A stretch of DNA of 24,334 bases from JABDBK01 sp964453575. GTDB taxonomy: Bacteria; Pseudomonadota; Gammaproteobacteria; DSM-16500. The stretch spans positions 1 through 24,334 of the forward strand of contig CAYVRW010000030.1 of NCBI GenBank assembly GCA_964453575.1. The letters run 5' to 3'. A program made the position numbers and the translations under genes. Shown here piece by piece: positions 15,514 through 23,594 of the stretch (position 1 is its first letter; each line of letters begins with the position of its first letter). The notes under the pieces are model-generated. The model was not told where the DNA came from and did no database searches. It was given only the letters and a program-made list of their open reading frames with translations.

Positions 15514-17616
15514 TTAATGACATTTAAAGTCTCTTTGTATCGACGGCTGAGCAACCATTTGTTTAGGTCGCGAGAAAATAGGACCAAAACAACAACAATT
15601 ATATTCATCTTCATCATTCAAACTGTTAGGTGCATGCACTGGAAATAAAGAAGGAGCACTGACGGTACGTAAAACTGCATTACACTTTATATGAACAGGA
15701 TGATTACTTATTTCTGAAAAAGATGCAGATTTATGACTATGGCGCGCATAAGTTGCTGCTCCTCCCAATAAACCTAAAACACCACCGCTGCCCAGTGAAA
15801 CCGCAAGTATCATCGTCAAGGAGAGCTCAACTGTCAAACCCACTCCTGTACCTATCAGTGCCGCACCTATTAAGAAACATAATCCTGCAAAAAGGGCACG
15901 CTTCCAGGGTTTATTAATTGAATACCATGGATTATTATTTTCTTGATAAGCCACTCGCGCAGGATCAGCTATACGAACTCCTGGCTGTGTTGTTACTTCT
16001 TCCTTTTTTATTTCTTTATCTTCTTTTTCTTCCAGAACATCAACCGCTTTAAATTTATAATCTTCTAATTTTTGGTCTAAGAAATCAGCCGTTCTTGCAT
16101 AGGTATTCCGCATAGCATCATCACTCGTTTGGGCCGCTTTTCGATGTAATTGTTTAGTCAACTCACTAAGTACAGCTACATTTTTAGGAGATTCTAATAG
16201 AACCACCCACCTTGCATCCAATTGTTCTCTACGAGTTTTCAAATAATCCACTGGAACAGAAACTATCTCTTGATACTTATAGTTTGATACCAGCTTACTA
16301 AGCACATCGCGTTCTTTCGCAATGACTTCTTCTCGATACTGCTTAAACCCTTCCGTCATAATCTCGTTATTTGCTAGTTCTTCGACTTGTTTTTTAATGC
16401 CTTCCAACATTTTTTTCAACGAAGCTTGTTTTTCAACAAGTATCGCATCATCAATAAATACAGGTGATGTCGGTTGTTTACACTTAAGTACATGCGGAGA
16501 CTTATTTAACTCATCATTTAAAGTAAGAAACACTTCAGTCATGTTATCAATGGCTATTTTATCTGTCTTAAAAAATCCTGGTCTTTCAGAAAAAGATAAA
16601 ATATTTTCCATCAAGGAATGCTTAAATTCTTTTTTTGTTTTATCATTTTTTGTTTCATCTTTTTCTAATAGATTTTTTAAACAAAAAGCTGCAGCAAATA
16701 CTATCTGTACTAATTGATTTTGATTTTTAATCGAGTCAATGGTTTTTTCAAGTTGTTTCAATTCGTCATTGATAGACGTTTGTGTAAGCTTATCATCCCA
16801 TCGTAGCGGCACTGCTTGATATTTCATATCTTTTAAAAATTCATCAATCAGAGTATGCTTTTTTCTTAATAACTCATCTTTTGATCGCTTAAATTCATTG
16901 GGTGCACTATTATCTGTTAATTCAGTGTATGCTACTTCTTTTTGAATAAGCTGCCCAACATCCATAACATCACTAATGGGTCGTGCCTTTAATGCATTGT
17001 TGATTTTATCATTATGCTCAGCGATTTTTTGATTTAATTTAAATAAATCACCGCGAAGTGCCATCTTGAATTGATCACTTTGTTCACGAAATGATTTACT
17101 TAAATCTGCCTTATAATTAACCAAAATGCCATCAGCTATAGGTTGAAGATCAACTTTCATTTCGACGTTTGTTACAAACCCATCAACAGAAATAGCTTTA
17201 ATATGAGTGGATAAATAATCCATATATGCACATATAAAAAACGCTTCCATGATACGTAAGGTGATCAAATAACTGTCACGAAAATTCTCATTTACTTTTT
17301 TGCATTGATTATACCAAAATTCCCTGATACTAAAAAAATCGTTATGGATTTGATCCGCACTTTGATAATCTTGAAATTTCTCTAAAAGTGACTCAATCTG
17401 AAGATTTAAGGGATTAGCAGCACTGTCGTTTGATCGTTTGTAACAAAGGGAACTTAAAGCGTTTTCCCGTGGATATTTTTTCAGATCCCACGCTTGTTCA
17501 AAAGATTGTTGAATAGATGCAAGTTTATTACTGAGTTCGGTCTTCACTGCACTCTCTCCTTGTCCGTCGGTTAATTTTTGCTCATTTTGCTCATCCGTTG
17601 GCTGTGCTGACCCCAT
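15514..17616 (-). CDS. Unknown helix-rich protein with C-terminal two-helix membrane module (paralog A)
   Basis: 700 residues; the ATG at 17614-17616 has a strong GAGGA seven bases upstream. No family is recognised. The start is very polar (MGSAQPTDEQNEQK...), followed by about 540 mostly helical residues rich in Lys, Glu, Asp and Leu with likely coiled-coil segments and two KKE/KEE-rich stretches near 530. The conserved block PWYSINKPWKRA (563-574), two hydrophobic helices (about 575-596 and 600-623) and a polar tail with an acidic DEDE and a CCC triplet (674-676) follow. The block and helices match the downstream paralog, while the N-terminal parts show no similarity visible by eye. There is no signal peptide. 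The gene diverges from tamA across 114 bp. Confidence 0.85.
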   Translation of the reverse strand: MGSAQPTDEQNEQKLTDGQGESAVKTELSNKLASIQQSFEQAWDLKKYPRENALSSLCYKRSNDSAANPLNLQIESLLEKFQDYQSADQIHNDFFSIREFWYNQCKKVNENFRDSYLITLRIMEAFFICAYMDYLSTHIKAISVDGFVTNVEMKVDLQPIADGILVNYKADLSKSFREQSDQFKMALRGDLFKLNQKIAEHNDKINNALKARPISDVMDVGQLIQKEVAYTELTDNSAPNEFKRSKDELLRKKHTLIDEFLKDMKYQAVPLRWDDKLTQTSINDELKQLEKTIDSIKNQNQLVQIVFAAAFCLKNLLEKDETKNDKTKKEFKHSLMENILSFSERPGFFKTDKIAIDNMTEVFLTLNDELNKSPHVLKCKQPTSPVFIDDAILVEKQASLKKMLEGIKKQVEELANNEIMTEGFKQYREEVIAKERDVLSKLVSNYKYQEIVSVPVDYLKTRREQLDARWVVLLESPKNVAVLSELTKQLHRKAAQTSDDAMRNTYARTADFLDQKLEDYKFKAVDVLEEKEDKEIKKEEVTTQPGVRIADPARVAYQENNNPWYSINKPWKRALFAGLCFLIGAALIGTGVGLTVELSLTMILAVSLGSGGVLGLLGGAATYARHSHKSASFSEISNHPVHIKCNAVLRTVSAPSLFPVHAPNSLNDEDEYNCCCFGPIFSRPKQMVAQPSIQRDFKCH

Positions 17617-17670
17617 AGGACTATCCTCTTTATGATGATTTCTTATTATCTAATCGTTATATATTTTTCA

Positions 17671-17679
17671 TGTTATAAT
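17671..17679 (+). promoter_or_regulatory. Extended -10 promoter upstream of tamA
   Basis: TGTTATAAT is a perfect extended -10 (TG, one base, TATAAT) on the plus strand, 51 bases before the tamA ATG, with no strong -35 box. On the opposite strand, overlapping bases include TATAAC with TTGTTT 16 bp upstream, a possible promoter for the divergent paralog A gene. Confidence 0.6.
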
Positions 17680-17730
17680 AACTGCGTTTTTAAAAACAAT
17701 AAATAACACCATTATAAAAATAATAATTTA

Positions 17731-19467
17731 ATGCAAATCCAAAACGAGGCTTGGTTAAATTTGTTGCGTCTTATTTTCATCATTACTATTGTTTTGATTG
17801 CAGCTCCCGTTGTCTATGCAAAAGAAAGGCTAATCCTAGCTATTTCAGGTATAGAAGGCGATGCACTCAGTAATGTACAAGCACGATTAGATGTTGAACA
17901 AGCATCCTATCAAGGTGAGCTTACGCCAAGAGATATAGAAAATTTTTACCGCGACGCGCCCGAAAACATTAAAAAAGCATTAGAGCCATATGGTTACTTC
18001 AATCCTGAAATTACTTCAAAACTAACAGAGAATCATTCTGTCTGGGCTGCGCAATTTAAAATCAAACCTGGGCCTGCATTACACATCAACTCAGTGCAAA
18101 TCAGTGTAACAGGCCCTGGTAAAAACAATCTCGAGATTCAAACATTTATAAAAAATTTTCCTATTAAAAAAAACCAGGTATTACTTATCGATCACTATGA
18201 AAAAACAAAAGAAGCTTTTTTTGAGGTAGTGAATAACCAAGGCTATCTCAAAGCCAAATTAGATAAAAAAGAAATTCGTATTGATACACAACAACATACC
18301 GCGGACATTATACTTGAGATGAATACCGGACCCCAATATTATTTTGGCAGTATTAACTATAGCCAAAGCGGTTATGCGCCATCATTTTTAAAAAGATTTA
18401 ATACCATTCAAGAAGGACAACCCTTTTCCAGTCTTAAACTTTTGCAATTCCAACAAAACTTAAACAGCAGCCGCTATTTTAAAAATGTTTCTGTAACCCC
18501 AGAATTTGACCAAACGAATGATAATAAAGTTCCAACCAATGTGGATATCACGCTGCCTAAATCGCAACAATACAATATAGGCGCAGGTTATGGTACTTTT
18601 ACGGGCCCAAGATTAACCTTAGGCATGGATTTGCGGCATATCGGTGATTCAGGACAACATTTCGCAGCCCAAATGAAACTTTCATCCGTATTAAGCGGTC
18701 TTTCGGCAAAATATTATATACCGGGTGATAATCCCTTAACGGACCAATATACCTTAGGATTAAATATTCAACGCTTTTTACCAAAAAATGGCGAGAGTTT
18801 TTCGGAAGCTCTGTCTGCAGCTTATGTAAAACAAAAAGGTTTGTGGCGTCATACGCTTTCCTTAAATGCCTTGAATGACCTCTATAAGCAAAATGAGGAA
18901 AGACTTAGAAACAGTCATTTACTTTATCCATCTTATAATATTTCCCGGATATCAGCCGATGATATTATCAATCCAAAATTTGGTAATTCATTAAATTTCA
19001 CTATTCAAGGCTCAAGTTCAAATTTATTGTCAACCACCAGTTTTTTTCAAGCTGAACTCAAAGGAAAATACATTATAAGCCCAACGCAAGCTAGCCGGCT
19101 TATTTTCCGCGGCGATCTTGGGTACACCGTAGTCAATGACTTAAATCAATTACCTTTAACACTTAACTTTTTTGCAGGCGGTATCAACAGTGTGCGCGGT
19201 TACCCATTTGACAGCATTGGCCCAGGCCGGTATTTGCGAGTAGGAAGTGTAGAGTTGCAGCACAAAATTGCCGGTGATTTAAGTGGTGCTGCTTTTTATG
19301 ATTTCGGCAATGCCAGCGACCATTTTGATGATTCACTAAATCGCGGCGATGGTCTTGGTCTTATTTATACTTCTGCGATTGGTCCCATTAAATTATACGT
19401 TGGACGTGCAGAATCTAAAAAAGGAAAACCCATGGCTGTTGAATTAAGCATAGGACCTGAATTGTAA
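17731..19467 (+). CDS. tamA: Translocation and assembly module subunit TamA (Omp85 family)
   Basis: An outer-membrane beta-barrel protein of 578 residues, matching E. coli TamA (577). A signal peptide occupies residues 1-30 (hydrophobic core LIFIITIVLIAAPVV, cleavage after VYA). POTRA-type domains follow to about residue 275, then a C-terminal 16-strand-type barrel. The Omp85 loop-6 signature VRGY is at 488-491 in SVRGYPFDSIGPG. TamA works with TamB in moving lipids or certain outer-membrane proteins across the periplasm. No ribosome-binding sequence is visible before the ATG, but no other start fits the signal peptide. Its TAA stop shares one base with the tamB ATG (TAATG). Confidence 0.94.
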   Translation: MQIQNEAWLNLLRLIFIITIVLIAAPVVYAKERLILAISGIEGDALSNVQARLDVEQASYQGELTPRDIENFYRDAPENIKKALEPYGYFNPEITSKLTENHSVWAAQFKIKPGPALHINSVQISVTGPGKNNLEIQTFIKNFPIKKNQVLLIDHYEKTKEAFFEVVNNQGYLKAKLDKKEIRIDTQQHTADIILEMNTGPQYYFGSINYSQSGYAPSFLKRFNTIQEGQPFSSLKLLQFQQNLNSSRYFKNVSVTPEFDQTNDNKVPTNVDITLPKSQQYNIGAGYGTFTGPRLTLGMDLRHIGDSGQHFAAQMKLSSVLSGLSAKYYIPGDNPLTDQYTLGLNIQRFLPKNGESFSEALSAAYVKQKGLWRHTLSLNALNDLYKQNEERLRNSHLLYPSYNISRISADDIINPKFGNSLNFTIQGSSSNLLSTTSFFQAELKGKYIISPTQASRLIFRGDLGYTVVNDLNQLPLTLNFFAGGINSVRGYPFDSIGPGRYLRVGSVELQHKIAGDLSGAAFYDFGNASDHFDDSLNRGDGLGLIYTSAIGPIKLYVGRAESKKGKPMAVELSIGPEL

Positions 19468-21698
19468 TGCGGTATTTTATTAAATTTGTTGTTATCACTT
19501 GCATGCTGAGTATTTGCACCGCCATCTATCTTTTAGGCGCTACACCTGCCGGATTAAAATACGATTTACAATGGTTATCAACCCAGTTACCAGGAAAATT
19601 GTCCGTAAAAAAAATGGATGGAACATTATTATCAGGTTTCATATTACATGATCTTTCTTATCAAACGACTGAACAAGATATCACATTTAAATTACTTGAT
19701 GTTCACTGGAACCCGTTTTCATTGCTTAAAGGTAAACTTGAAATTAAACAGTTAAATATAAAAGATGGTTATATTATATTATCTGATAAAAATAAAACTC
19801 CGGAAAAAACTAACTTACAGCTTATACGTTTATGGCAACGCATCCTATTACATCGTCTTACTATTGAAAACCTTTATATCAAACAATCCTCATCAACCAT
19901 AGAACTTAATGGCGACCTTACCGATCACTGGGACCTGCGTTGGAAGCTGCATGAAATTGCTATAAAAAAGTGGTTTCCAAATTATCATGGTTATATAAAC
20001 AGCGAAGGCATTCTATCGGGCAATTTATCTGAACCCACTTTGCACACGACATTCAATGCAAATAATCTGGTTTTTTCGGGACAATCCATTGATCAATTAA
20101 AGGGTGAGGCTGATATATCTTTAAAAAAATCGAATTATTTTTCTTCCATCAAGTTAACGCTTTTTGATACGAATTTATCAGATCATTTTTATAAAAAATT
20201 ATCGATCAATGCAACTAGCCATATTACTCAAAAAAATAAACTTCTCACTGCCATAGTTCAACTTCAGCTTGAAAAATTAGCTATACTTTCAGCAACTATT
20301 TCTTTACCTGACTATGCCGGCTTATCAAATCCAGAACAAAAAATAGATGCTCGAGTTAATCTTAGACCGTTTGATATTAATATTATTTTTCCGAATCAAT
20401 CTTATCTTAAAAATCCCCATGGAAAAATATCAGCTAATTTCGATATACATGGACCATTTTTAAATCCTATTGTTACAGGTAAATTTAGCATCGATAATTT
20501 GAATTTTGGAATTCCAAGTTTAGGCATACATCCAGAAGCTATTTTTATTCAAGGAAATTTAACTGCCAATAAAATAATAAATTTAAAAGGACACCTGCAA
20601 TCAGGAACAGGTAAAGCGCATTTTGATGGAAATGTTGATCTTAACCAGAAGCATTACCCTATGACTTTATCGCTGCAAGGTGAGCATTTATCCGCAGTGC
20701 AATTATCTGAGTATAAAGTGCTGATCTCTCCTGATGTAACAATACAATTAATGTATCCTGTCTTACAATTACAAGGCAAAGTGCTTATACCTTTTGCAGA
20801 AATTAAACCTAAAAATTTTAGTGGAACTACAACACTCCCCGAAGAAGTGGTATGGATTAAACAGAAAAAAATTACAACGAGCATGCCTTGGAACACCGTT
20901 TTAGCTATCGACCTTAATTTAGGTGATAAAATTAATGTTTTTTATAAAAATTTGGAAGCGTCCCTTGCAGGACATATTCGCATTACCAAAGAAATTGATA
21001 GCCCAGCTGCTGCACGAGGAGAATTTTACACACTGCAAGGAAGATACGTCGCGTATAGCCAAAAACTTGCGATTGAAAACGGACGATTAATTTATGCAGG
21101 CAATACGCTTACTAATCCTGGTTTAGAAATTGCAGCGATCAAAAAAGTAAGGCGGGTTATTACTAATAACTCAGATGAATTTAATACGCGCATACCTTTA
21201 TATGCTGGCACAGAATCGATTAAAGTAGGCATTCGCATTCATGGTACTGCAGATAAACCTATTATTTCATTATTTTCTATTCCTTCTGATTTAACACAGG
21301 CTGATATTTTGTCGTATATTATTTTAGGTCAACCGCAATCCAATGCTTCGACTAGTCAAGGTGCTGCCATATTAAGTATTTTAACTACACTTAATCCAAA
21401 CGGCGCAAAAATCAACCATTATACCGAAAAACTGCAAGAAATGCTGGGGCTTAGTGAATTAAATATAGAATCTGTACAGAATTTTAATCCTGATTCCAAA
21501 TCGATTGAATCAACCCCTTCGTTTGTCATTGGCAAGCAACTTACAAAAAAATTATCGCTGCATTACAGTATTGGTTTATTTGATCCTATATCTGTTTTAA
21601 ACTTACGTTATCAGATCAACCATCACTGGGCGTTACAATCTGAAACCAGCACCGTTGACAATGGTGCAGACTTACTCTATGTATTTGAACGTGATTGA
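19467..21698 (+). CDS. tamB: Translocation and assembly module subunit TamB (AsmA-like, DUF490), short form
   Basis: A 743-residue inner-membrane-anchored periplasmic protein with one N-terminal hydrophobic anchor (about 4-24), a long beta-rich middle typical of the AsmA-like hydrophobic groove proteins, and the C-terminal TamB domain. The signature ADILSYIILGQPQ at 612-624 and the ending NLRYQINHHWALQSETS are standard for TamB. E. coli TamB has 1259 residues, so this one is much shorter in the middle, while both ends are intact and no frameshift is seen. The ATG overlaps the tamA stop by one base, implying translational coupling. TamB bridges the inner membrane to TamA and is implicated in phospholipid transport to the outer membrane. 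Confidence 0.92.
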   Translation: MRYFIKFVVITCMLSICTAIYLLGATPAGLKYDLQWLSTQLPGKLSVKKMDGTLLSGFILHDLSYQTTEQDITFKLLDVHWNPFSLLKGKLEIKQLNIKDGYIILSDKNKTPEKTNLQLIRLWQRILLHRLTIENLYIKQSSSTIELNGDLTDHWDLRWKLHEIAIKKWFPNYHGYINSEGILSGNLSEPTLHTTFNANNLVFSGQSIDQLKGEADISLKKSNYFSSIKLTLFDTNLSDHFYKKLSINATSHITQKNKLLTAIVQLQLEKLAILSATISLPDYAGLSNPEQKIDARVNLRPFDINIIFPNQSYLKNPHGKISANFDIHGPFLNPIVTGKFSIDNLNFGIPSLGIHPEAIFIQGNLTANKIINLKGHLQSGTGKAHFDGNVDLNQKHYPMTLSLQGEHLSAVQLSEYKVLISPDVTIQLMYPVLQLQGKVLIPFAEIKPKNFSGTTTLPEEVVWIKQKKITTSMPWNTVLAIDLNLGDKINVFYKNLEASLAGHIRITKEIDSPAAARGEFYTLQGRYVAYSQKLAIENGRLIYAGNTLTNPGLEIAAIKKVRRVITNNSDEFNTRIPLYAGTESIKVGIRIHGTADKPIISLFSIPSDLTQADILSYIILGQPQSNASTSQGAAILSILTTLNPNGAKINHYTEKLQEMLGLSELNIESVQNFNPDSKSIESTPSFVIGKQLTKKLSLHYSIGLFDPISVLNLRYQINHHWALQSETSTVDNGADLLYVFERD

Positions 21699-21720
21699 TT
21701 ATTCAACAAAGGGAGTTTGT

Positions 21721-22215
21721 ATGAAAAAAATATTATTACCTCTCATTGCCACAACTATCTATACCATAGCTATACCTTCATTTTCGGCGGATACCACTGC
21801 CATGGAAGAAACAAACCCGCCAGCAGCTCATGGGGCTTTAGATACCTCAAGCATTACGCCGCCTAAAGATGCTATGCCTATGCCTAAAGCAGCCGCACAA
21901 CCTGCAAAAACGACGACCCCTACACCGCCTACTAGTATGTACGCACCCGAACCACCCGTTTCGCCGCCCGGATCAGTAGCACAGCCTGCTTTGCCAGCAC
22001 CAGCAGCAACTACACCGCCGCCTGCGACCCCGTCGCCCGAAGCAAAACCTGCGCCGCCGGCACCGGATGCTCCGCCAGCAAAACCTGCAGTGCCCGCAAC
22101 GGCCGCACAACCTGCTCCAGATGCAGCTGTAGTACCCAATGTAAGAACGCAACCAGCAACACCTGCTTCTACTCCTGCACCTAGTACAACTTTGCCTACT
22201 CTTAATATGCAATAA
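21721..22215 (+). CDS. Pro/Ala-rich secreted protein of unknown function
   Basis: 164 residues from the ATG at 21721, which has GGGAG five bases upstream; a more distant in-frame ATG inside tamB (21655) is not needed. Residues 1-23 form a signal peptide (MKK, hydrophobic core, SFSA cleavage). The rest is low-complexity Pro, Ala and Thr with almost no aromatic residues and no Cys, so it is probably a disordered periplasmic or surface chain. No anchor, lipobox or LPXTG-like signal is seen. It lies 22 bp after tamB and is probably in the same operon. Its third-codon bases are much more GC-rich than in its neighbours, partly because Pro and Ala codons force GC, which also opens false frames on the other strand. 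Confidence 0.75.
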   Translation: MKKILLPLIATTIYTIAIPSFSADTTAMEETNPPAAHGALDTSSITPPKDAMPMPKAAAQPAKTTTPTPPTSMYAPEPPVSPPGSVAQPALPAPAATTPPPATPSPEAKPAPPAPDAPPAKPAVPATAAQPAPDAAVVPNVRTQPATPASTPAPSTTLPTLNMQ

Positions 22216-22228
22216 TAAACTTTTCATC

Positions 22229-22259
22229 AAACATGATGATTTTTATAATCATCATGTTT
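22229..22259 (+). terminator. Perfect 13-bp hairpin after the tamAB operon
   Basis: AAACATGATGATT (22229-22241) pairs perfectly with AATCATCATGTTT (22247-22259) around a TTTAT loop. It lies 13 bases after the stop codon of the Pro/Ala-rich gene. The stem is AT-rich and there is no good T run, so termination may be weak. See the finding on its second possible pairing partner. Confidence 0.5.
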
Positions 22260-22290
22260 ATGCTTGCACAATGAATTGAGCATTGGTAAA

Positions 22291-22296
22291 TATAAT
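22291..22296 (+). promoter_or_regulatory. Candidate -10 box of the UIM-like gene
   Basis: A perfect TATAAT lies 32 bases before the ATG at 22329, but no -35 box or TG extension accompanies it. Translation would start from GAGGAG (22317-22322) six bases before the ATG. Confidence 0.4.
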
Positions 22297-22328
22297 ACGT
22301 TACTTAATCATCATGTGAGGAGCATATA

Positions 22329-23549
22329 ATGATAAGATATTTGTCTAATATAATGAAAAGTTCAAAAACCTCATCTATACCAGAAACAAATGACACCTCC
22401 GATCAAATCATAGAACAAGCAGCTTCATCGGCTAGATCAGATCTTGCAAAATATGTTTTTGATACTAAAAATAGAGCGAACTTTAACAAATTATTTGCTG
22501 CTAAATCACCTGTAACACTTATTCATGAGTTAAATACAATAAAAATCACACCCGATCAATTTAGACAATTCCAGATTTTTACTGAAAATCAAAATGAATA
22601 TGCAGAACTCTTCGATCTTCCGCCAACCGAATGGCTGGATATTTTAATTAAAGAAAAAATTAATGGCGAAGATTTAGCTGCTCTTATTGGCAGCACAGAA
22701 ATGCTAGAAGGCGCAGTGAGCGGGATATTAAATCTTATCGAGGAAAAAGTTTCTGATCCTGTAAAAAAAGTTAAAATTTACTTTTATTTAAACCATTCTG
22801 CTGACGCTACTGATAATGAAATTAAAGCTTTTTTTGAGAAAGTCGGCTTCAAAGATGCTTCCATTTTTCCGTTACACCACATTTTACACAACGTACGCGA
22901 ACAATCAGGTGATGGCACAAGACCAGCCACAGAAGGAATACTTAGAATCCAACCTGCAGATGCTGAAGTACCTGATAATAAAGCAAGACTCCAAGCAGCA
23001 TTACGCATATTACATGCTTGTGTAGACAATCATTATAATAAGGCATTGATACAATTAACCCCTACTGCACGTATTAATCTACAAATCGAACAAGATGCTT
23101 TTTTAGCAAAACAATTAGATAGAGTAACTGCTAATAAAGTCAATCAAGAGTTAAATGGCGAACTCAGTGCGCGTAATATTCCAGAAGAACATCTAAGACA
23201 TATTCCTCTTACCTTCGATTTACCTGACAGTATGGGTTCTTTATTCAATAGGGAGGTTATGACATCAACTCGTCCGGCTTTCTATATCAGCCGTGCGCCC
23301 CACTCATCCTTCATGATTATACACGAGCTATCTTCAATACCAGCTGCTCCTCGTGAACAAAAACACGCAACTCGCCCTGTTACTGTAACAGGTAATGATC
23401 CTGATTTAGAGGAAGCTCAATTACAACACGTCCTCGACGATGTGGAACTACAACGAGCTATTCAGTTGTCATATGATTCTACACGCGAGCCAGTTTCTAC
23501 AAGGCAGCCTGAACTGAAGGAACATAGGAGCAATCATTTGCGACGATGA
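22329..23549 (+). CDS. Unknown protein with C-terminal ubiquitin-interacting-motif-like helices
   Basis: 406 residues, no recognised family. The start is well supported by GAGGAG six bases upstream. Residues 1-35 are polar and disordered-looking. Residues about 36-285 look mostly helical (VTLIHELN, EWLDILIKEKINGEDLAALIG, ARLQAALRILHACVDNHYNKAL), with a single Cys231. The C-terminal end holds an acidic helix, D370-D-V-E-L-Q-R-A-I-Q-L-S-Y-D-S384, that fits the eukaryotic UIM pattern (acidic block, Leu374, Ala377, Ser381). The preceding 14 residues repeat the pattern with Leu360, Ala363 and His367. A basic tail follows. There is no signal peptide or membrane helix. UIMs bind ubiquitin, which bacteria lack, so a host-directed role is inferred, not shown. 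Expression is probably independent of tamAB. Confidence 0.8.
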   Translation: MIRYLSNIMKSSKTSSIPETNDTSDQIIEQAASSARSDLAKYVFDTKNRANFNKLFAAKSPVTLIHELNTIKITPDQFRQFQIFTENQNEYAELFDLPPTEWLDILIKEKINGEDLAALIGSTEMLEGAVSGILNLIEEKVSDPVKKVKIYFYLNHSADATDNEIKAFFEKVGFKDASIFPLHHILHNVREQSGDGTRPATEGILRIQPADAEVPDNKARLQAALRILHACVDNHYNKALIQLTPTARINLQIEQDAFLAKQLDRVTANKVNQELNGELSARNIPEEHLRHIPLTFDLPDSMGSLFNREVMTSTRPAFYISRAPHSSFMIIHELSSIPAAPREQKHATRPVTVTGNDPDLEEAQLQHVLDDVELQRAIQLSYDSTREPVSTRQPELKEHRSNHLRR

Positions 23550-23561
23550 GTTTTTTGTTGA

Positions 23562-23589
23562 CATCCTGAGGAACATGTTCCTCAGGATG
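23562..23589. repeat. Perfect 28-bp palindrome between convergent genes
   Basis: CATCCTGAGGAACA is followed directly by its reverse complement, giving 14 bp with no spacer. It lies between the ends of the UIM-like gene and arnC, which point at each other. It may end both transcripts, though no T run follows it on either strand, or it may be a dispersed REP-like repeat; the core CTGAGGA also occurs in the repeat at 1-72. Confidence 0.7.
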
Positions 23590-23594
23590 ATAGG

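Noticed and set aside
19467..21698. TamB as a frameshifted or truncated pseudogene
   Set aside because: The frame is open throughout, the anchor and C-terminal signature are intact, and codon use is uniform; it is a short form rather than a broken gene.
21655..21720. Upstream ATG for the Pro/Ala-rich protein inside tamB
   Set aside because: The ATG at 21721 has GGGAG at ideal spacing and begins a clear signal peptide; the longer form would bury it.
21828..22230. Long open frames on the minus strand opposite the Pro/Ala-rich gene
   Set aside because: They encode Gly/Ala-rich or Arg/Cys-rich low-complexity peptides produced by GC-rich Pro/Ala codons read in reverse; no ribosome-binding sequence or plausible protein.
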